A stretch of DNA of 64,000 nt from Nymphaea colorata (GCF_008831285.2 NC_045143.1:5715503-5779502); one strand, 5' to 3'; shown: positions 34,970 through 47,624, counted from the stretch's first letter. Notes: a model not told the origin generated them from the letters alone. A program made the numbers and translations.

Positions 34970-35367
34970 GCCAGGTGAGACCACCTTGTATGGTTGTAAA
35001 ATCAAAATGTACTTTGGAGATGAACAATCTGCTTGATCGAACGACACCGTAGCTATTATGTTTTTCGTTTCATGACACTCTGTTGTAAACAAAATTCAGT
35101 TTAATTGTGGCAGAAAAGCAAAACTGATCATGGTCTGGTGTAGTTTGTCTTGCAGGCAGATGGTTTAGGTTTGGCACAGTGGAAGGGAAGAAAGTGATCA
35201 TAGTTATGACAGGATTAAGCTTGGTATTAATGTGATATTTATTTGGAATGAAACTTGAAAAGAATACAATAATTTTTACTTTCATGGGTTTTGTTGTTCT
35301 CTCTTCACAGGTGAATGCAGGCATAACAACTCAATTTTTACTGACTCTGTTCAAAGTTAAAGGAGTG
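34970..35367 (+). pseudogene. H scrap, phosphorylase intron and broken exon 2
   Basis: 34970-35045 is the start of the H block. 35090-35310 is phosphorylase intron sequence, ending ctcttcacag. Exon 2 starts at 35311 (VNAGITTQFLLTLFKVKGV) and breaks at 35367, where unrelated sequence (gattggagttggag) follows instead of the HYGIAGNAN segment. It lies on the plus strand, opposite to the 25-28 kb pseudogene. Confidence 0.8.
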
Positions 35368-35588
35368 GATTGGAGTTGGAGTATGATTCCAATATTGGGT
35401 CATTATTTGGTTTGTGGTCTTCACGAAGTCGGCAAATGAAAAAATAAAATCTTAAATGGTAAGTTATTGAAAGAATGAAAGACTACATCCCAAGAGAGAT
35501 CTAGAGAAAGAGAAAGAGAAAGCGAAAGAGATATTGTAAATCATAAATTAAAAATTTAAAAGGAAGAGAGAAACATATTCATACACAT

Positions 35589-35628
<40 letters not shown>

Positions 35629-36767
35629 GTAAAAGAGAGAGATTTAAAATGGAATACATGTATATATATTCATATATACATATACGAGAGTTTGTAAAAG
35701 TATGATAAATCATCAAGAAAGAATGATAATGAAAGATATTCATGTGCATGCATACGTCTTCATAAATATGAAAATCAAGAAATGATTTGAAAATAGCCGA
35801 CTTCAAATTTTGATATAGGCTGGAAGGGAGCTTGGACTAAAGCAAAAGCCTAAGCTAAGTCTCCAAGGCCGCATTAGAGAGATTTCTTTTGAAAATGTTT
35901 TGAAAAATATTATTTATATAAAAACATATAATACTATGATTTGGTTTGCCACAAGGGATATATTTTTTCCATCGTTGGGTATGGAAGAAAACAAATCATA
36001 CAATAAGATGCTCATTAGGGTTCTTAATGAGATGATCAAAAGGAAACTAATGCGAAATGTCATGCAAATGTATATTAACATTTACATATTCATGAGGGTT
36101 TTATCGGGTTGGACAAGTCCCAACCTCAAAAAATCCCCAAACCACAGTCTCATTCCCACTATACACTTACATATAAATGGAAAACCAAGCAACTATACAA
36201 GCATAATATATAGACAATATTCAAGAAAAAACAGAAAATTTGATTTTTTTTAATTTCACCCCCTTTTCATTCGAATTTCTCATAATTTTGAATTATTTTG
36301 AAAAAAAAAAGGTTTCAATATGGGTATGATTGGCCATTAAGCTTATAAAAAAATATATATTTTTTTAAAATGATTTGGGTCTTTGTCCACCCAAAAAGAC
36401 TAAAATCGCTCTCTCAGAAAAGATTTTTTGTGAAAAGGAAATGCTCTCTAGGGATGTCAAGAGAATCAAGACAAAATAGGAGAGAGAGAGACACTAATGC
36501 TTTGAGTGTATATCTTGTTCATTGTCTGCATTCGACGCATTTCTCTACCATATCAGGTACGAAGAGAGAGAAAGGAGAGAGAAAGAGAGAGCCGATAAAA
36601 TGGAAATTCATAACAAAATTTAGGAACAAGAAGTCCCCTAGAACAAACCGCAAACACAAAAATAAAAAGATAAAATATACAAAACAACCACACAATAAAA
36701 CGAAATATGAGAGGTGGAGAAAGAGTGGACAGACGGAACGGCATAGTCACCCAGCTGCAGATGGAGG
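35368..36767. other. Intergenic, no gene recognised
   Basis: AT-rich with (TA)n at 35591-35627 and GA-rich stretches. Open frames at 35900-36253 and 36370-36813 show biased composition and no domain; I do not call them genes. Confidence 0.5.
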
Positions 36768-36893
36768 ACCCCATAGCCGAATAGCAAAATGGACATCCCC
36801 CTGCACAAGATGAGCCACTGACAATGAGAAAATGCCCTTGAAGACCCTATTAGTGTGCTCCTCCCAAATGCATCACCAAGAGGAAATGAGCCA
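36768..36893 (-). mobile_element. LINE 3'-end scrap
   Basis: One minus-strand frame reads ISSW-stop-CIWEEHTNRVFKG, then HFAIRLWGP. This resembles the IWxERNxRxF tail that follows the zf-RVT domain at the end of plant LINE ORF2 proteins. Only ~40 codons, with one stop. Confidence 0.45.
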
Positions 36894-36974
36894 CAACCTC
36901 CAAGCATGACCCTAGGAAACAAATAGTTTGGGGGGAGGACAAAAGAGAAAAAGAAGACAAATGGAGGGTGAGTC

Positions 36975-37200
36975 TCGATAAGGGTGAACACGAGCCAAGT
37001 CGAGCCCAAGCTTAGTCAGCTCGAGCTCGGCTCGACTAATAAGACCTCGAGCTTGAAAGTAGCTCGACTACACTGGCTTGAACTCGAGTCGATAGTCACG
37101 TGTTGAGCTCGAGCTCGACTCGATTAAGCTCGTCAAACTTGTTTGATACTCATTCTTACTTGTTGAGCTTGAGCTCATTTAAGGCTCGATTAACTCGTTA
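36975..37200. repeat. GAGCTCGA-rich repeat, copy 2 (truncated)
   Basis: Starts agggtgaacacgagcc and carries repeated gagctcgagctcgact motifs like 25917-26380. It ends where the duplicated 37.28-45.14 kb segment begins. Confidence 0.6.
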
Positions 37201-37275
37201 CAAATCTGTCAAGGTGAGAGAAGAAAAGAAGGTTGTATTTGAGGAGTTCACTTTGCAAATTTGAATAAATAGAAA

Positions 37276-38736
37276 TGAAACGGCCTCTCTCTCTCAACCG
37301 AATATTGGTGGTAGAACATGCCATCCTCCATATCTACAACAAAACAGCCAACATGAACCACTTAGTTCAACTTTTCAAGGAATGATAGAAAATCCTTTGA
37401 ATCACAATGCTGCTTTGGTTTATCAGATATGCTTTGCTTGTTTCATGTGACATGATTCCCATCACATCCTGTTGTGGAAGACAATGTGAACTTGCTCAAA
37501 GTTATTTAAATTATGCCCTAATGAGATACATATTGGCGCTAAGATTGATTTTGACAGACAATCTGGAATAAGCGCAGAAGTTCAAAGTTTCTTAGAATAC
37601 CTGCAGTCGTTGTAATGATTACCATAGGTACTATTCTTTAGTATTTACACACTACTTTCAGTAATATTATATCTTCAAAATCGTCGAGTGTGATCAAAGA
37701 GAGATGAATGAATAATAAGAAAATGCCCAGTGATGCATATGAATCCACATTGTGTAGTTTGAGTGATATGCTTTGCCAATTGAATTGCTAGCAAGAGATC
37801 TCCCGGTTTTGACTTCAAGATCTTAGGGAAACCTGGTCCTCAACCTTTCACTTTATTGTGCTTTGCTTCAAATTTTCATTTTGACACAAACGTGAGCAAT
37901 TTGTCTATTTATGTTCTTGATTTCCTCAGCTCGTTCGATCAAGCAGATTGTTCATCTCCCAAGTACATTTTGATTTTACAAGGATGAAGGTGGTCTCACC
38001 TGCTGATAGCTTGCTCCTAAAATGAAAAGATTCTTCTCCCGCACAAAAATTGACCGTCAGATATATGTCGCCAAGGTTTCTGTGGGAGTTGGCACAATGT
38101 TTGGGGTAAGGGCTGACAGATGGTTAGCTCCTGTTATGAATCCTCCTCGAGTTGTCAACTCTTTGGAGACGGGGACACCTGAATTTTGCTGATAGTTGAG
38201 CACTGCTATGTTATTTCTAATATTGACGTGGTTGCTCTTGCCCCAGCCCCCAAGTCAGTAGATTGGGCCAAGTCTGCATGAAAGGCCAATTAATGCTGGT
38301 TTGATTCCAATTATCATCTACATAATTCAAGTCAGCTCTGGCACGATTTGAGCCTCAGAGTTTGAAACACCAAAGGGCAAAATTATTTGAGCCTCAAATC
38401 CGATTCAATTTCCCAATCAAATGTTACAATTATTTTCATATCGGATTGTTTTCAGATATCAGACAGAAATCGAATTTATTGACATCACTAGCTACACCCT
38501 CTCAATTGGGCATATCCACTGTTGCCGATGTTGGTTCATTTGCTGACCAGCATCACATGGCCATGAGGTTGCCGATGAGATATGGGGTCAAGTCAGCTCA
38601 AATTGGATGATTGCTCAGTATATTAATAAAAAATGAATATTAAATTTTAAGTTAAATTTTCAAGACTTATACATGCAGATGCATATGACCGATATATAAT
38701 TTATTTCAACTTTTTAGGCCTTATATGTCAGTGATG

Positions 38737-38792
<56 letters not shown>

Positions 38793-40900
38793 TTTCTATT
38801 CATAGTGAAGTGATCCCCAAAGAGAAGAACCTGGAAATGTACTCTTTCATCGTCTTATTTGCATCGGTAGATAGCATTTTATGAGAAACAAGAAGTGGCT
38901 GTCTAATTTTCTACAAGCTTTTTAAGTTGATAGGACGTTAGCTAGTCTCGTTCAAATTTAAAACAGGAACATAAGGTATATTTGGATATAGAATTATGCA
39001 ATTAAGTTGCATGTGGTCACGCTTTACCTTAATGAAGCATTATATGTAGTTTTCTTACAAGTAACTTTATGAATAGAACTTTTGATCTACTTCTAATTTT
39101 CCAATGTAGGGAAACAAAATCGTGAGCCTTGGTGGACGTTTCTTGTCATCAGTTTCGTAGTCCTAAGCAGCTGCCTAGGCATTGTGCCTGTTTCGGGTCT
39201 GTTTTCTCCCTTTCCTCCCCCTCCCTGCTTCCCAATTGTCGAAAGGACTGTTTCTCTGTGTGGGTTGGATCACTTAGAGAATAGACTGCACACTACTCGT
39301 TCTCCTGGTTCTTCTTCTTCGGCTGGGGCAAGTTGGCATGGCGGACAACTTCTTCTGAAGATTGTTACATATCTGGAGTGGTAGTGTGGGAGAGTACATG
39401 GTGCAAGAATATGGAGGAAACCATCATCTGCTGGTGTTTGCATGTCATCAAATGATTAGGAAGCTACAACGGTCAGACAGGGAAGATTCAGGTGCAGACG
39501 AATAACAGGAGATTGGGGCGATAATTGGAAAGTGTGTATTTTAGAAAGCACGTTTTTACAGTGCAATTTCCAGAATACGCTCAGTAGGTGGAGGGGCAAA
39601 TGTTATGAGAGAATGACACGCCACTAAAGGGGATTGGGATTCCTACAGTATAATTTGGTAAATGTGTACATATGTATATGCCTTTGGATACCTAAAAAAA
39701 AAAACCATATGCACTAGATCTTTGTTATTATTGTACTTTTACATTCGTGTGTGCCAAAATCTTATTTTATTGACATTAATTTTTATATTGCCAGGAAGAA
39801 GTTTTTCTTTTAGTGTATTTATTTTCACTTTTTATGCAATATGAACTAATGATCTTTAATTATGTCTTTAGTAGGCCTTTATTGATATTTGCAAATAGTC
39901 ATAAAATGTCAGTAATGTCATACATATAAATGCTATTAAACATGCTTAGTAGCAATTTGCATGATGTTCTTTTTTTCCTATGATAATCTCTGCCTCGTTA
40001 GCTATTCTAGGAATTTGGTCTTTCCAGGTTAATTTTTCAAACCCATCAAGTTCTCTTCCGATATTTACTTTTCCATCCCAAATGAAGAAGCTAATCTCGT
40101 AATTGGCTAGTAGAGGAAAGCATATTTTCAGTCTTGATTATAATACAATGGAAGGGACGTGGTTTCGTTATATCGTCGGATATTTTTCCTTCCTTACAGC
40201 TAAAGGAAAAATTGCAATCCCTTGAACTAAAAGTTACGGAATCCAAAAATCCTTAAAGTCAAATTTATGCTAAATAATATTTGCCAATGTGAGTCAATTT
40301 TCACTAACTATATCAACCAACAAAAAGGTAACTAAAATAATCGAGTAATATTCTAGCACAAAAAGCTGGCCATTGACCAATTTCAGATGGATCCTATAGA
40401 CAAATGCTGCAATTTTTTAATTAGCAATAACGTTAAAACCTTAGAGGGGGTAACTGAGGGTGTTCTTTCCTTCTATGAAACCTTCATATTAGACTATAAA
40501 AGATTGCATCATGATTCACGTCTGAAAACAAATTAGCACCCATTTGATCAATTTCTCCTGGATTCTAGCTAGAAGGCCAAAAGCCCTTGATCGTAATGAG
40601 TTTCACCGGTCACCATGCATCTCTCATTCGTGTGTGCTTTTGTCAATTTGACGAGTCACCGTTTGATGGTTGAAGGAGTTGGATAACGAGTTCATCGAAA
40701 GAGAAACTATTATCCTGAGGAGCCTTCAGTCAAGTCTCTCGTGGTGTGGAGCCTTCATCTTCTTATTTCATGACATCTATTTAGAACTTATCTTTATTCA
40801 TAACATCTGTGAGCATGAGCAGATCCAACTCCCGTGTCACCCTTCCCCACAGAATAGAAATGAAAAGTGATGTTTCTAATTCTCGATGGAAAAGGCATAC
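37276..40900. repeat. Left part of the ~8-kb direct repeat, copy 1: H, i, a and b blocks
   Basis: H block reversed 37380-38010; i block 38010-38640; (CA)n(TA)n microsatellite 38737-38790; a block 38800-39660; b block reversed 39660-40800. The same order is found at 52960-56930. Compared with that copy, about 610 bp are missing at ~38370 (54010-54620 in the other copy). The ORF at 39184-39384 recurs at 55244-55570 but with different frames, so I do not call it. Confidence 0.8.
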
Positions 40901-40923
40901 ACATATACATTTGCATGTAAAAG

Positions 40924-41075
40924 ATGCATGGAATTGCACATGGTGATGGGATCTCTTGCTCATTTTCAGCTTGAAAATGGAGATGTGGTGACTTCGAAGA
41001 GCGTGTCTACGACCGGAATGACTCTGAACGGACTTTCCTTGCAGATAAGGGAGTTAAGCAACCAGCTCCGACAAG
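40924..41075 (+). pseudogene. Block c, full-length copy
   Basis: 152 bp bounded by ...gtaaaag| and AAG|GTAAGC. Open frame: CMELHMVMGSLAHFQLENG, DVVTSKSVSTTGMTLNG, LSLQIRELSNQL. Both splice-like borders are intact. Gene family not recognised; it is antisense to exon 1 that follows 240 bp later. Confidence 0.5.
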
Positions 41076-41314
41076 GTAAGCAAACACCTCCATGAAACCT
41101 CAAAAGTTCAGTGTGCCCAAAGAACCTGCTCTTTCACTTTTATCAGCTTAAGGACTGAGCTGCCTGTTAAAACAAGTCACTCACCCTCTTTGAAATTTTG
41201 GAAAACATGATATAATTTTTAAAAATTTTCAAAAACTTTAATTTTGCCATAATAAAGTTTTCGAATGATATATGCCCCTGTCATTAAAAGAAAAATGATG
41301 AGATGGAACATTAC

Positions 41315-41544
41315 CAGAAATGTGGAGGTACTGAAGCATGTTTGCCTTGAAGCTGGAGGAATTGAGGAGAGGATTAATCTCAAAAGTGTTTGGAACCACG
41401 AATGCCCATGTGAGGACCGCGAGCATTGATCTGCCTGAGAGTCGCTAGTGCTTCTTTGGAAGTGTAGCCTTCTACGTTGTTGGTATGAGCAATCAAGGCC
41501 AGAAGGGGGAAGAAGGAGGCCTGTAACAACGCCATGGCTGCCAT
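41315..41544 (-). pseudogene. Phosphorylase-like exon 1, copy 3
   Basis: Signal-peptide-like start, then ALATLRQINARGPHMGI, where the shared extra base (ATTCGTGG) breaks the frame before VPNTFEINPLLNSSSF. Donor CTG|GTAATG is intact. No exons 2-4 follow on this strand: block c is antisense and then repeats. Confidence 0.75.
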
Positions 41545-41749
41545 CCCTTCTCTTCCTCTTATCCCCTCTGAACTCTTTGCAGGGAAGAAAGAAGGAAGTG
41601 ATTAGTTTAATAGGTGGAGGAGGCCATGGGAACGGCCACTAGATCCAAAGAGGGTGCGGAATTAATATTCTGTTCCCATAATATTCCCTGGAATATAAAA
41701 AAAAAATACCAAGGAGGAGTCCAGTCTTTTGGCCCATGCTCTAAGAGGC

Positions 41750-42900
41750 ACTCTCTATCTCTTGTTTACCCTTTGTTTCACTGTCTCTTGCATGGTAAAG
41801 TTGGCAAAGCAATTAACTCATGCCAGCACGAAAACTACAGTTTTCCGGTTTTCTTTTTCTTCAACACTCAACAGCAACACCCTTTTTTCGTATTAGGAAT
41901 TGTTCTTTTACTATTGGATCTCTGCCTTACTACATACTGAAATCACCAACTCCTCCCATCTGTTGTGTTCCTAGGATCTTCTTTTTAAATACCCATCTGA
42001 TCACCTTTAATAAAACCAAACAAAATAGCCAGCTTTTCTGCGTTGAGTCGTCCATTTGTGGGTTCCTCCTTCCCCTTCTGATTGTGCGCAATGGCTTGGG
42101 AAAAGTATGAGGAAGATTTGGAAGAAGGTTTGCATTCGGTTTTTGATTCAAGCGAGGACAGCCTCAGTTTCTCTGATGCATAGGACCGTTCATGGAACTC
42201 TTCTTTGAGTGCTTTTGATTCTAACGGCGGCTCTTATGATGATGAATATAGCCACTCGGATGTCTCTGATCTTGAGATGGGTGGAGCATCGAATCTGCAG
42301 AGGAACCCTGTTTCTCAGTACTCAGATGTGGATTTGGTGAGGTTGGAGCCGAAACTTCTAGGAGGCTGGTTGGGATCCGCCAAACCAGGAGGCCCCTCGC
42401 AGTTTCGGCTCCAGCCTCTCCAAATCCACATCTGAGTACTCTGAAACAGTGTTCCTGTGCAGATCCAATGCCCCACCCATATCAAGATCAGAGACATCCA
42501 AGTAGCTACATTCATCATCATAAGAGCCGCCGTTAGAATCAAAAGGATTCAAAGGAGAGTGCCATAAACGGTCCACTGCATCAGAGAAACTGAGGCTGTC
42601 CATGCTTGATTCATAAACCGAATCTAAACATTCTTCCAAATCCTCCTCGGGCTTTTCCCTAGCCACTGTTCACAATCAGAAGGGGAAGGATAAACCCACA
42701 AATGTAAGAATCAAACATGGCAAGCAGAAAATCTGGCTACTTTGTTTGGTTTTATTAAAGTTGATTAGATGGATATTTAAAATTAAGCTCAGAACAATTC
42801 CTAAGAAGAAAAAAAAAGGTGGTGTTGTTTAGTGTTGAAGAAAAAGAAAGATAAAGGGAGAGAGAGAGAGAGAGCATGGGGTGTTTGTTTTGGGGCTCTG
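41750..42900. repeat. Inverted repeat IR-3 (A left, B right)
   Basis: Arms about 41855-42366 and 42410-42850 with some indels; inner stem gagccgaaactt/agtttcggctc around a ~43-bp loop (42361-42408). Left arm ORF (A type) starts ATG at 42091 (MAWEKYEEDLEEGLHSVF) and stops at TAG 42181-42183, after which the same frame stays open to 42435. Right arm ORF (B type) 42664-42358 has GTG in place of ATG. Confidence 0.85.
42358..42664 (-). pseudogene. Acidic ORF, IR-3 B arm, start codon lost
   Basis: About 101 codons: AREKPEEDLEECLDSVYES, DSLSFSDAVDRLWHSPL, NPFDSNGGSYDDECSYLD, ending GSQPAS. The first codon reads GTG where the 47 and 58 kb copies have ATG. No family recognised; rich in Asp, Glu and Ser, no membrane segment. 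Confidence 0.4.
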
Positions 42901-42999
42901 AGAGATAGAGAGAGAGAGAAAACCTGCAAGAAACAAAGAGCCTTAGAGGCCATCTCGCACTACATTTTGATGTTTTGCTTTGCAGTGACGAGGACAACA

Positions 43000-45094
43000 A
43001 AGGCTTTTGCAGGCGAGTGAAAATGCAGGCAAAAAACCTCTATCCAGAACTTGGTGATTCACTAGCACCCTATTTAAACAATTCATCCATCAACTCCAAA
43101 GCAAGTCTCCAAATAAAGACATTGAAACTCATATGGGTTTAAGTTCAAGAGTGTTACGTTACACCTCTTGAACATACATTTAAAACAAGTTATCCTCTGC
43201 AATGGAGTAAATGGCGACCTTGTTCAGCTATGTATATGTGCACCAAGACACAGACTATAGCAGCAAGGAAGAGGCAGCTAGCTGATCCTCTATTCATAGG
43301 CAGATGAAGAAGAGGTAGATGACTAGTTCACAGGTTTGCCTCTAGGAGGCACAGGCTTGATCAATCTCACGATCAACTATGAGTATAAGATAAGCTGGGC
43401 TTTTATAGACCACCTCCTGGGGTTTCCTGACGGCCAACAGTGGTTACGGCCAGAGGGATTTGTTGGCAGTTTTCTTATTTAATCTTGCAATCGCAAGTGG
43501 GTCCTCTTGCAGTTACAAGATGTAGAGACAGGGCTCACGGCCTCTATCCAACAGTATACATGCTATTGGAAGCCACCAAAATTTTTTCACAGAAATCCGA
43601 TGCCGCTGACCCGATAGAAAATGAGTGGATAAAGAGATGGATCAGCTGAGGTTGGGAGATGATCTTGGAAGAATCTTATCATTTTAGGAGCAAGCTATCA
43701 GCAGGTGAGACCACCTTCTATGCTCGTAAATTCAAAATGTACCTTGGAGATGAACAATCTGCTTGATCGAACGAGGTCAGAAAATCAATAACATAAATAG
43801 ACAAATTGCTCATGTATGTGTCAAAATGAAAATTTGGAGCAAAGCACAATAAAGTGAAAGGTTGAGGACCAGGTTTCCCTAAGACCTTGAAGTCAAAACT
43901 GGGAGATCTCTTGCAAGCAATTCAATTTGCAGAGCATACCACTCAAACTACACAATCTGTATTCATATGCATCGATCGGCATTTTCTTACTATTCGTTCA
44001 TCTCTTTCATCACACTCGATGGTTTTGAAGATATAATGTTACTGAAAGTAGTGTGTAAATACTAAAGAAGAGTTCCTAAAGCAATGATTACAACGACTGC
44101 AGGTATTCTAAGAAACTTTGAACTTTTGTTCTTATTCGAGATTGTCTGTCATAATCAATCTTTGCTCCAATATGTATCTCATTAGGGCATAATTTAAATA
44201 GCGTTGAGCAAGTTCACATTGTCTTCCGCAACAGGATGTGAAGGGGAATCATGTCACGTGAAATAAGCAAAGCATATCTGATTAACCAAAGCTGCATTTG
44301 TGATTCAATGGATTTTTTATCATTCCTCGAAAGTAAATTTTCAAGCAATAGATCTAACATGTTGCCGCTACAAAGGAGAACGTTATGACCTTGGAAATTT
44401 GTTTCACTGACTTGAGAGTGAAAACCAAATTATTTTGATGGTAGCACTCTCTTCTGGGCATAAGACATAAGGTTTATCAACATCTAAGTTGACGGGTGTG
44501 GCTTGATCAAATCTTTTTGTATAAAAACACATAAATAAAAACTTCATGTACAATTTAAAATGTATTAATTGAAGCCACATGGACAATTCAAGGATTTCAT
44601 TTCAATTAATTAATTTTCCAAATCAATATAATATTTAATTATATTGTATCAGTAAGTTAAAAAACCATGCGGGACTCAATTATACTTTTTTTAAAATCGT
44701 GCTTTCATTTGACAAGTAAGCCTACAAAGCGCATGGATCAACTCGATGTCTTCCATCTTTGACGAAGCTAGTTATATGCACCACCACTGTGCATGAAATC
44801 AAGAAGGTAGTTATTTGCACCACCACTGTGCATGAAATTTTGGTGCAGATCTGACACTGCCATATGTTGTCCGGTCATGAGAAACTTAACTGCCCCAGAT
44901 CCCGATGATTGCTCCAAAGCTAATCGAAAAATTGCAATTTTTATATTTAGTATTCTATAGAGAAAAATTTCTGGCTCTGCTCCTGCCGAGAAGCTTTAGT
45001 GACTGTCGGACTCACTCGCACTCAAATTTTTTATGCTTACAAAGGTAATTCAAAACATTGGATCATGTTTTCGTTCATGACAAAGACTTTCTCA
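43000..45094. repeat. f/g, H and j blocks of direct-repeat copy 1
   Basis: f/g reversed 43000-43670 with minus-strand TATA 43400-43407; H 43690-44430; j 44430-45094. Matches 59000-61306. The j block contains a duplicated gaagctagttatatgcacca unit (44763 and 44806), also present near 60970-61040. No gene supported. Confidence 0.8.
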
Positions 45095-45484
45095 CTAATT
45101 TCTTTTATTCATGGTCTGGTTGACCTCATGGACCAGCCTTGCCATGCAACATGCCAAATGGATGAATTTGATCATGGCGGAAACGGCATTTCGAACAGCA
45201 AGTGTGGAGTAAGTGTTGGCTTCATTTGAGAGGGAAGAGCCGCCGCCGGCGAGGTCGGAGAGTGACCTGATAAGAATGAACGGTGTCCTCTGGTGGAGGC
45301 AGATGAGAGCCACTGCAGCGCTCTCCATGTCCACCGGTGTCACGTTGAACTTCTTGTAGATGAAGCTCCGGTGAGCAGTGTTGTCAAGGTATATGTTGGT
45401 GCTGATCCCCCTTTTCACCCTCACCATCACTGGCGCCCTTGGAAGGCAGGTTGTGGAGTTTACCCATCTCTCAACCTTAAGACC
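45095..45484 (-). pseudogene. Phosphorylase-like exon 4, copy 2
   Basis: GLKVERWVNSTTCLPRAP, YLDNTAHRSFIYKKFN, VDMESAAVALICLHQ, SLSDLAGGGSSLSNEA, preceded by acceptor ctgcag|. About 75 bp present downstream in the 51.7 kb copy are missing, which removes the stop codon; the frame runs into MARLVHEVNQTMNKRN before stopping. Central catalytic-fold residues are intact but exons 1-3 are missing. Confidence 0.8.
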
Positions 45485-46049
45485 CTGCAGTCCACCAATC
45501 AAATTATGCATAAACATGTTAGAATCGAAAGGTGTATATTTGAATATGGATGTAAATTTGGGCAGAGTAAAAAAAAAATTATGTGGAGGGCCGAATTAAT
45601 GTTTCTAAATTTTGACTATGGCTGAAACCCATGAATTAGTTATCAAAATCCATCTAACAATTGAGTTGTTATGCCTGCATTCACCTGTGAAGAGAGAACA
45701 ACAAAACCCATGAATGAATTATCAAGATCCATCTAACTAATCTCATTATTGTATTCTTTTCAAGCTTCATTCCAAATAAATATCCCATTAATACCTTGCT
45801 TAATCCCGCAAAATAAATATCACATTAATACCATGTCTAATCCTGTCGTAACTATAGTCACTTTCTTCCTTTCCACTTTGTCAAACCTAAAACTTCTTTC
45901 CGCAAGACAAACCACACCAGACCATGATCAGTTTTGCTTTTCTGCAACAGTTAAACTGATTTTTTTTTTTACAACAGAGTGCCGTAAAATGAAAAACATA
46001 AAAGCTATGGTATCGTATCTAAAATTTCCCTTTAAAAAATCAGACAATA
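45485..46049 (-). pseudogene. Truncated MITE, exon 2 scrap and intron
   Basis: 45560-45620 is the left end of the hAT MITE family (gggcagagtaaaaaaaa). 45660-45684 is the first 25 bp of exon 2 (VNAGITTQ) with its acceptor (ttcacag). 45689-46000 is the preceding intron, reverse complement of 35090-35310 but with a duplicated piece around aataaatatcacattaatac. Exon 3 and most of exon 2 are deleted. Confidence 0.75.
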
Positions 46050-46960
46050 GGGTTCGGAACCATTCATCGACGTCAGTATCGAGTTTGTGGGTTGGATACG
46101 ATTTATAGGCCAATGCGGCGTCCGCTGATCTATCTCTTTATCCACTCGTTTTCTATTGGGTTGGCGGCACTGGAGTTCTGTGAAAAATTTCTGGTGGCTT
46201 TTAATAGCGTGTATACCATTGGATAGTGCCCTGAGCCCTACCTCTACATCTTGTAACTGCAAGAGGGCCCACTTGCAGTTACAAGATTAGATAAGAAAAC
46301 TGCCCACAAATCCCTCTGGCCATAACCATTTATGGGCATCGGGAAACCCTAGGAGGCGGTCTATATAAGTTCAGCTTATCTTACACTCGGAGTTAATTGT
46401 GAGATTAGCCAAGCCTGCACCTCTTAGAAGCAAACCCAAAAACTACTCATCTGCTTCTTCTTCTTCATCTGCCTATGAATATAGGATCCACTAGCATTCT
46501 CTTCCTTGCTGCTACAGACTGTGTCTTGGTGCGCAGATACAGAGTTGAACAAATTGCCATTTACTCCATTGTTGAGGTGAACTTGTTTAAAATGTATGTT
46601 CAAGAGGTGTAATGTAACATTCTTGAACTGAAATCCATATGAGTTTGAATGTCTTTATTCGGAGACTTGCTTTATTTGCTATTATGGGTGATGGATGGAT
46701 GGTTAAAATAGAGTGTCAAAAGATCGCTGAGTCCTGGATTGAGGTTTTTACCCAGCATTTGCACTCACTGGCAAAAGCCTTTTTTGTCCTCCTCACTGCG
46801 TACCAAAACATCAAAATGTAGTGCGAGAAGGCCCCTAAGGCTCTCTGTTTCTTGCCGGTTTTTTCTCTCCTTTTGTCTCTCTGAGGGCCAAAAGAAACAC
46901 CTCATGCTCTCTCTCTCTCTCTCTCTCTCTCCCCCACCCCCACCCCCCTCTCAGCCCCCT
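46050..46960 (+). repeat. f/g block with TATA box, copy 3
   Basis: Same orientation as 28780-29640. TATATAAG at 46362-46369, about 950 bp before the B arm ATG at 47316. (CT)n microsatellite 46907-46931. Reverse complement of 43000-43670. Confidence 0.75.
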
Positions 46961-47315
46961 TCCCTCTCTATCTCTTGTTTACCCTTTGTTTCACTGTCTC
47001 ATGCATGGTAAAGCTGGCAAGGGAAACAACTCATGCCGACACCAAAACTACAGTTTTTCTGTTTCCTTTTTCTTCAACACTCAACAGCAACACACTTTTT
47101 TTTCCTCTTCGGAATTGTTCTTTTACTATTGGATCTCTGTCATACTACATATTGATATCACCAACTCATGGCTTCTTTTGTGTCCCTAGGAGCTCAATTT
47201 TAAATACCCATCTCATCGTCTTTAATAAAGCCAAACACAAAGTAGCCAGCTTTTCGGCTTGCCATATTTGAGTCTTACATTTGTGGGTTTCTCCTTCCCC
47301 TTCTGATTGTGCACA

Positions 47316-47624
47316 ATGGCTAGAGAAAAGCCCGAGGAGGATTTGGAAGAAGGTTTAGATTTGGTTTATGAATCAAGCAAGGACAGCCTCAGTTTCTCTG
47401 ATGCAGTGGACCATTTATGGCACTCTCCATTGAATCCTTTTGATTCTGACGGGGGCTCTTATGATGATGAATATAGCTACTCGGATGTCTCTGATCTTGA
47501 GATGGGTGGGGCGTTGGATCCGCAGAGGAACTCTGTTTCAGTGTACTCAGATGTGGATTTGGAGACGCTGGAGCCGAAACTGCAAGGGGCCTCTTGGTTT
47601 GGCGGATCCCAACCAGCCTCCTAG
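47316..47624 (+). CDS. Hypothetical acidic protein (102 aa), IR-4 B arm
   Basis: ATG to TAG open frame: MAREKPEEDLEEGLDLVYES, DSLSFSDAVDHLWHSPL, SYDDEYSYSDVSDLEMG, ending GSQPAS. The C-terminal ~15 codons come from the loop. Strongly acidic, Ser/Tyr-rich, probably disordered; no family recognised. The leader holds taataaagccaaac and the start context is gcacaATGgc. A TATA box lies ~950 bp upstream. It may simply be the first exon of a dead gene. Equivalent frames are open at 58 kb and, without ATG, at 42 kb. Confidence 0.35.
   Translation: MAREKPEEDLEEGLDLVYESSKDSLSFSDAVDHLWHSPLNPFDSDGGSYDDEYSYSDVSDLEMGGALDPQRNSVSVYSDVDLETLEPKLQGASWFGGSQPAS

Noticed and set aside
36370-36813. 147-codon open frame
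   Set aside because: Rich in K, R and N from A-rich DNA and overlaps a minus-strand LINE-like scrap; no domain.
39184-39384. Open frame with IVERTVSL repeated in three a blocks
   Set aside because: Frame length and start differ between 39, 55 and 33 kb copies and there is no recognised domain; better explained as repeat sequence.
43440-43649. Open frame in the f/g block (also 59491-59793)
   Set aside because: Covers the TATA region and is broken in the 29 and 46 kb copies.
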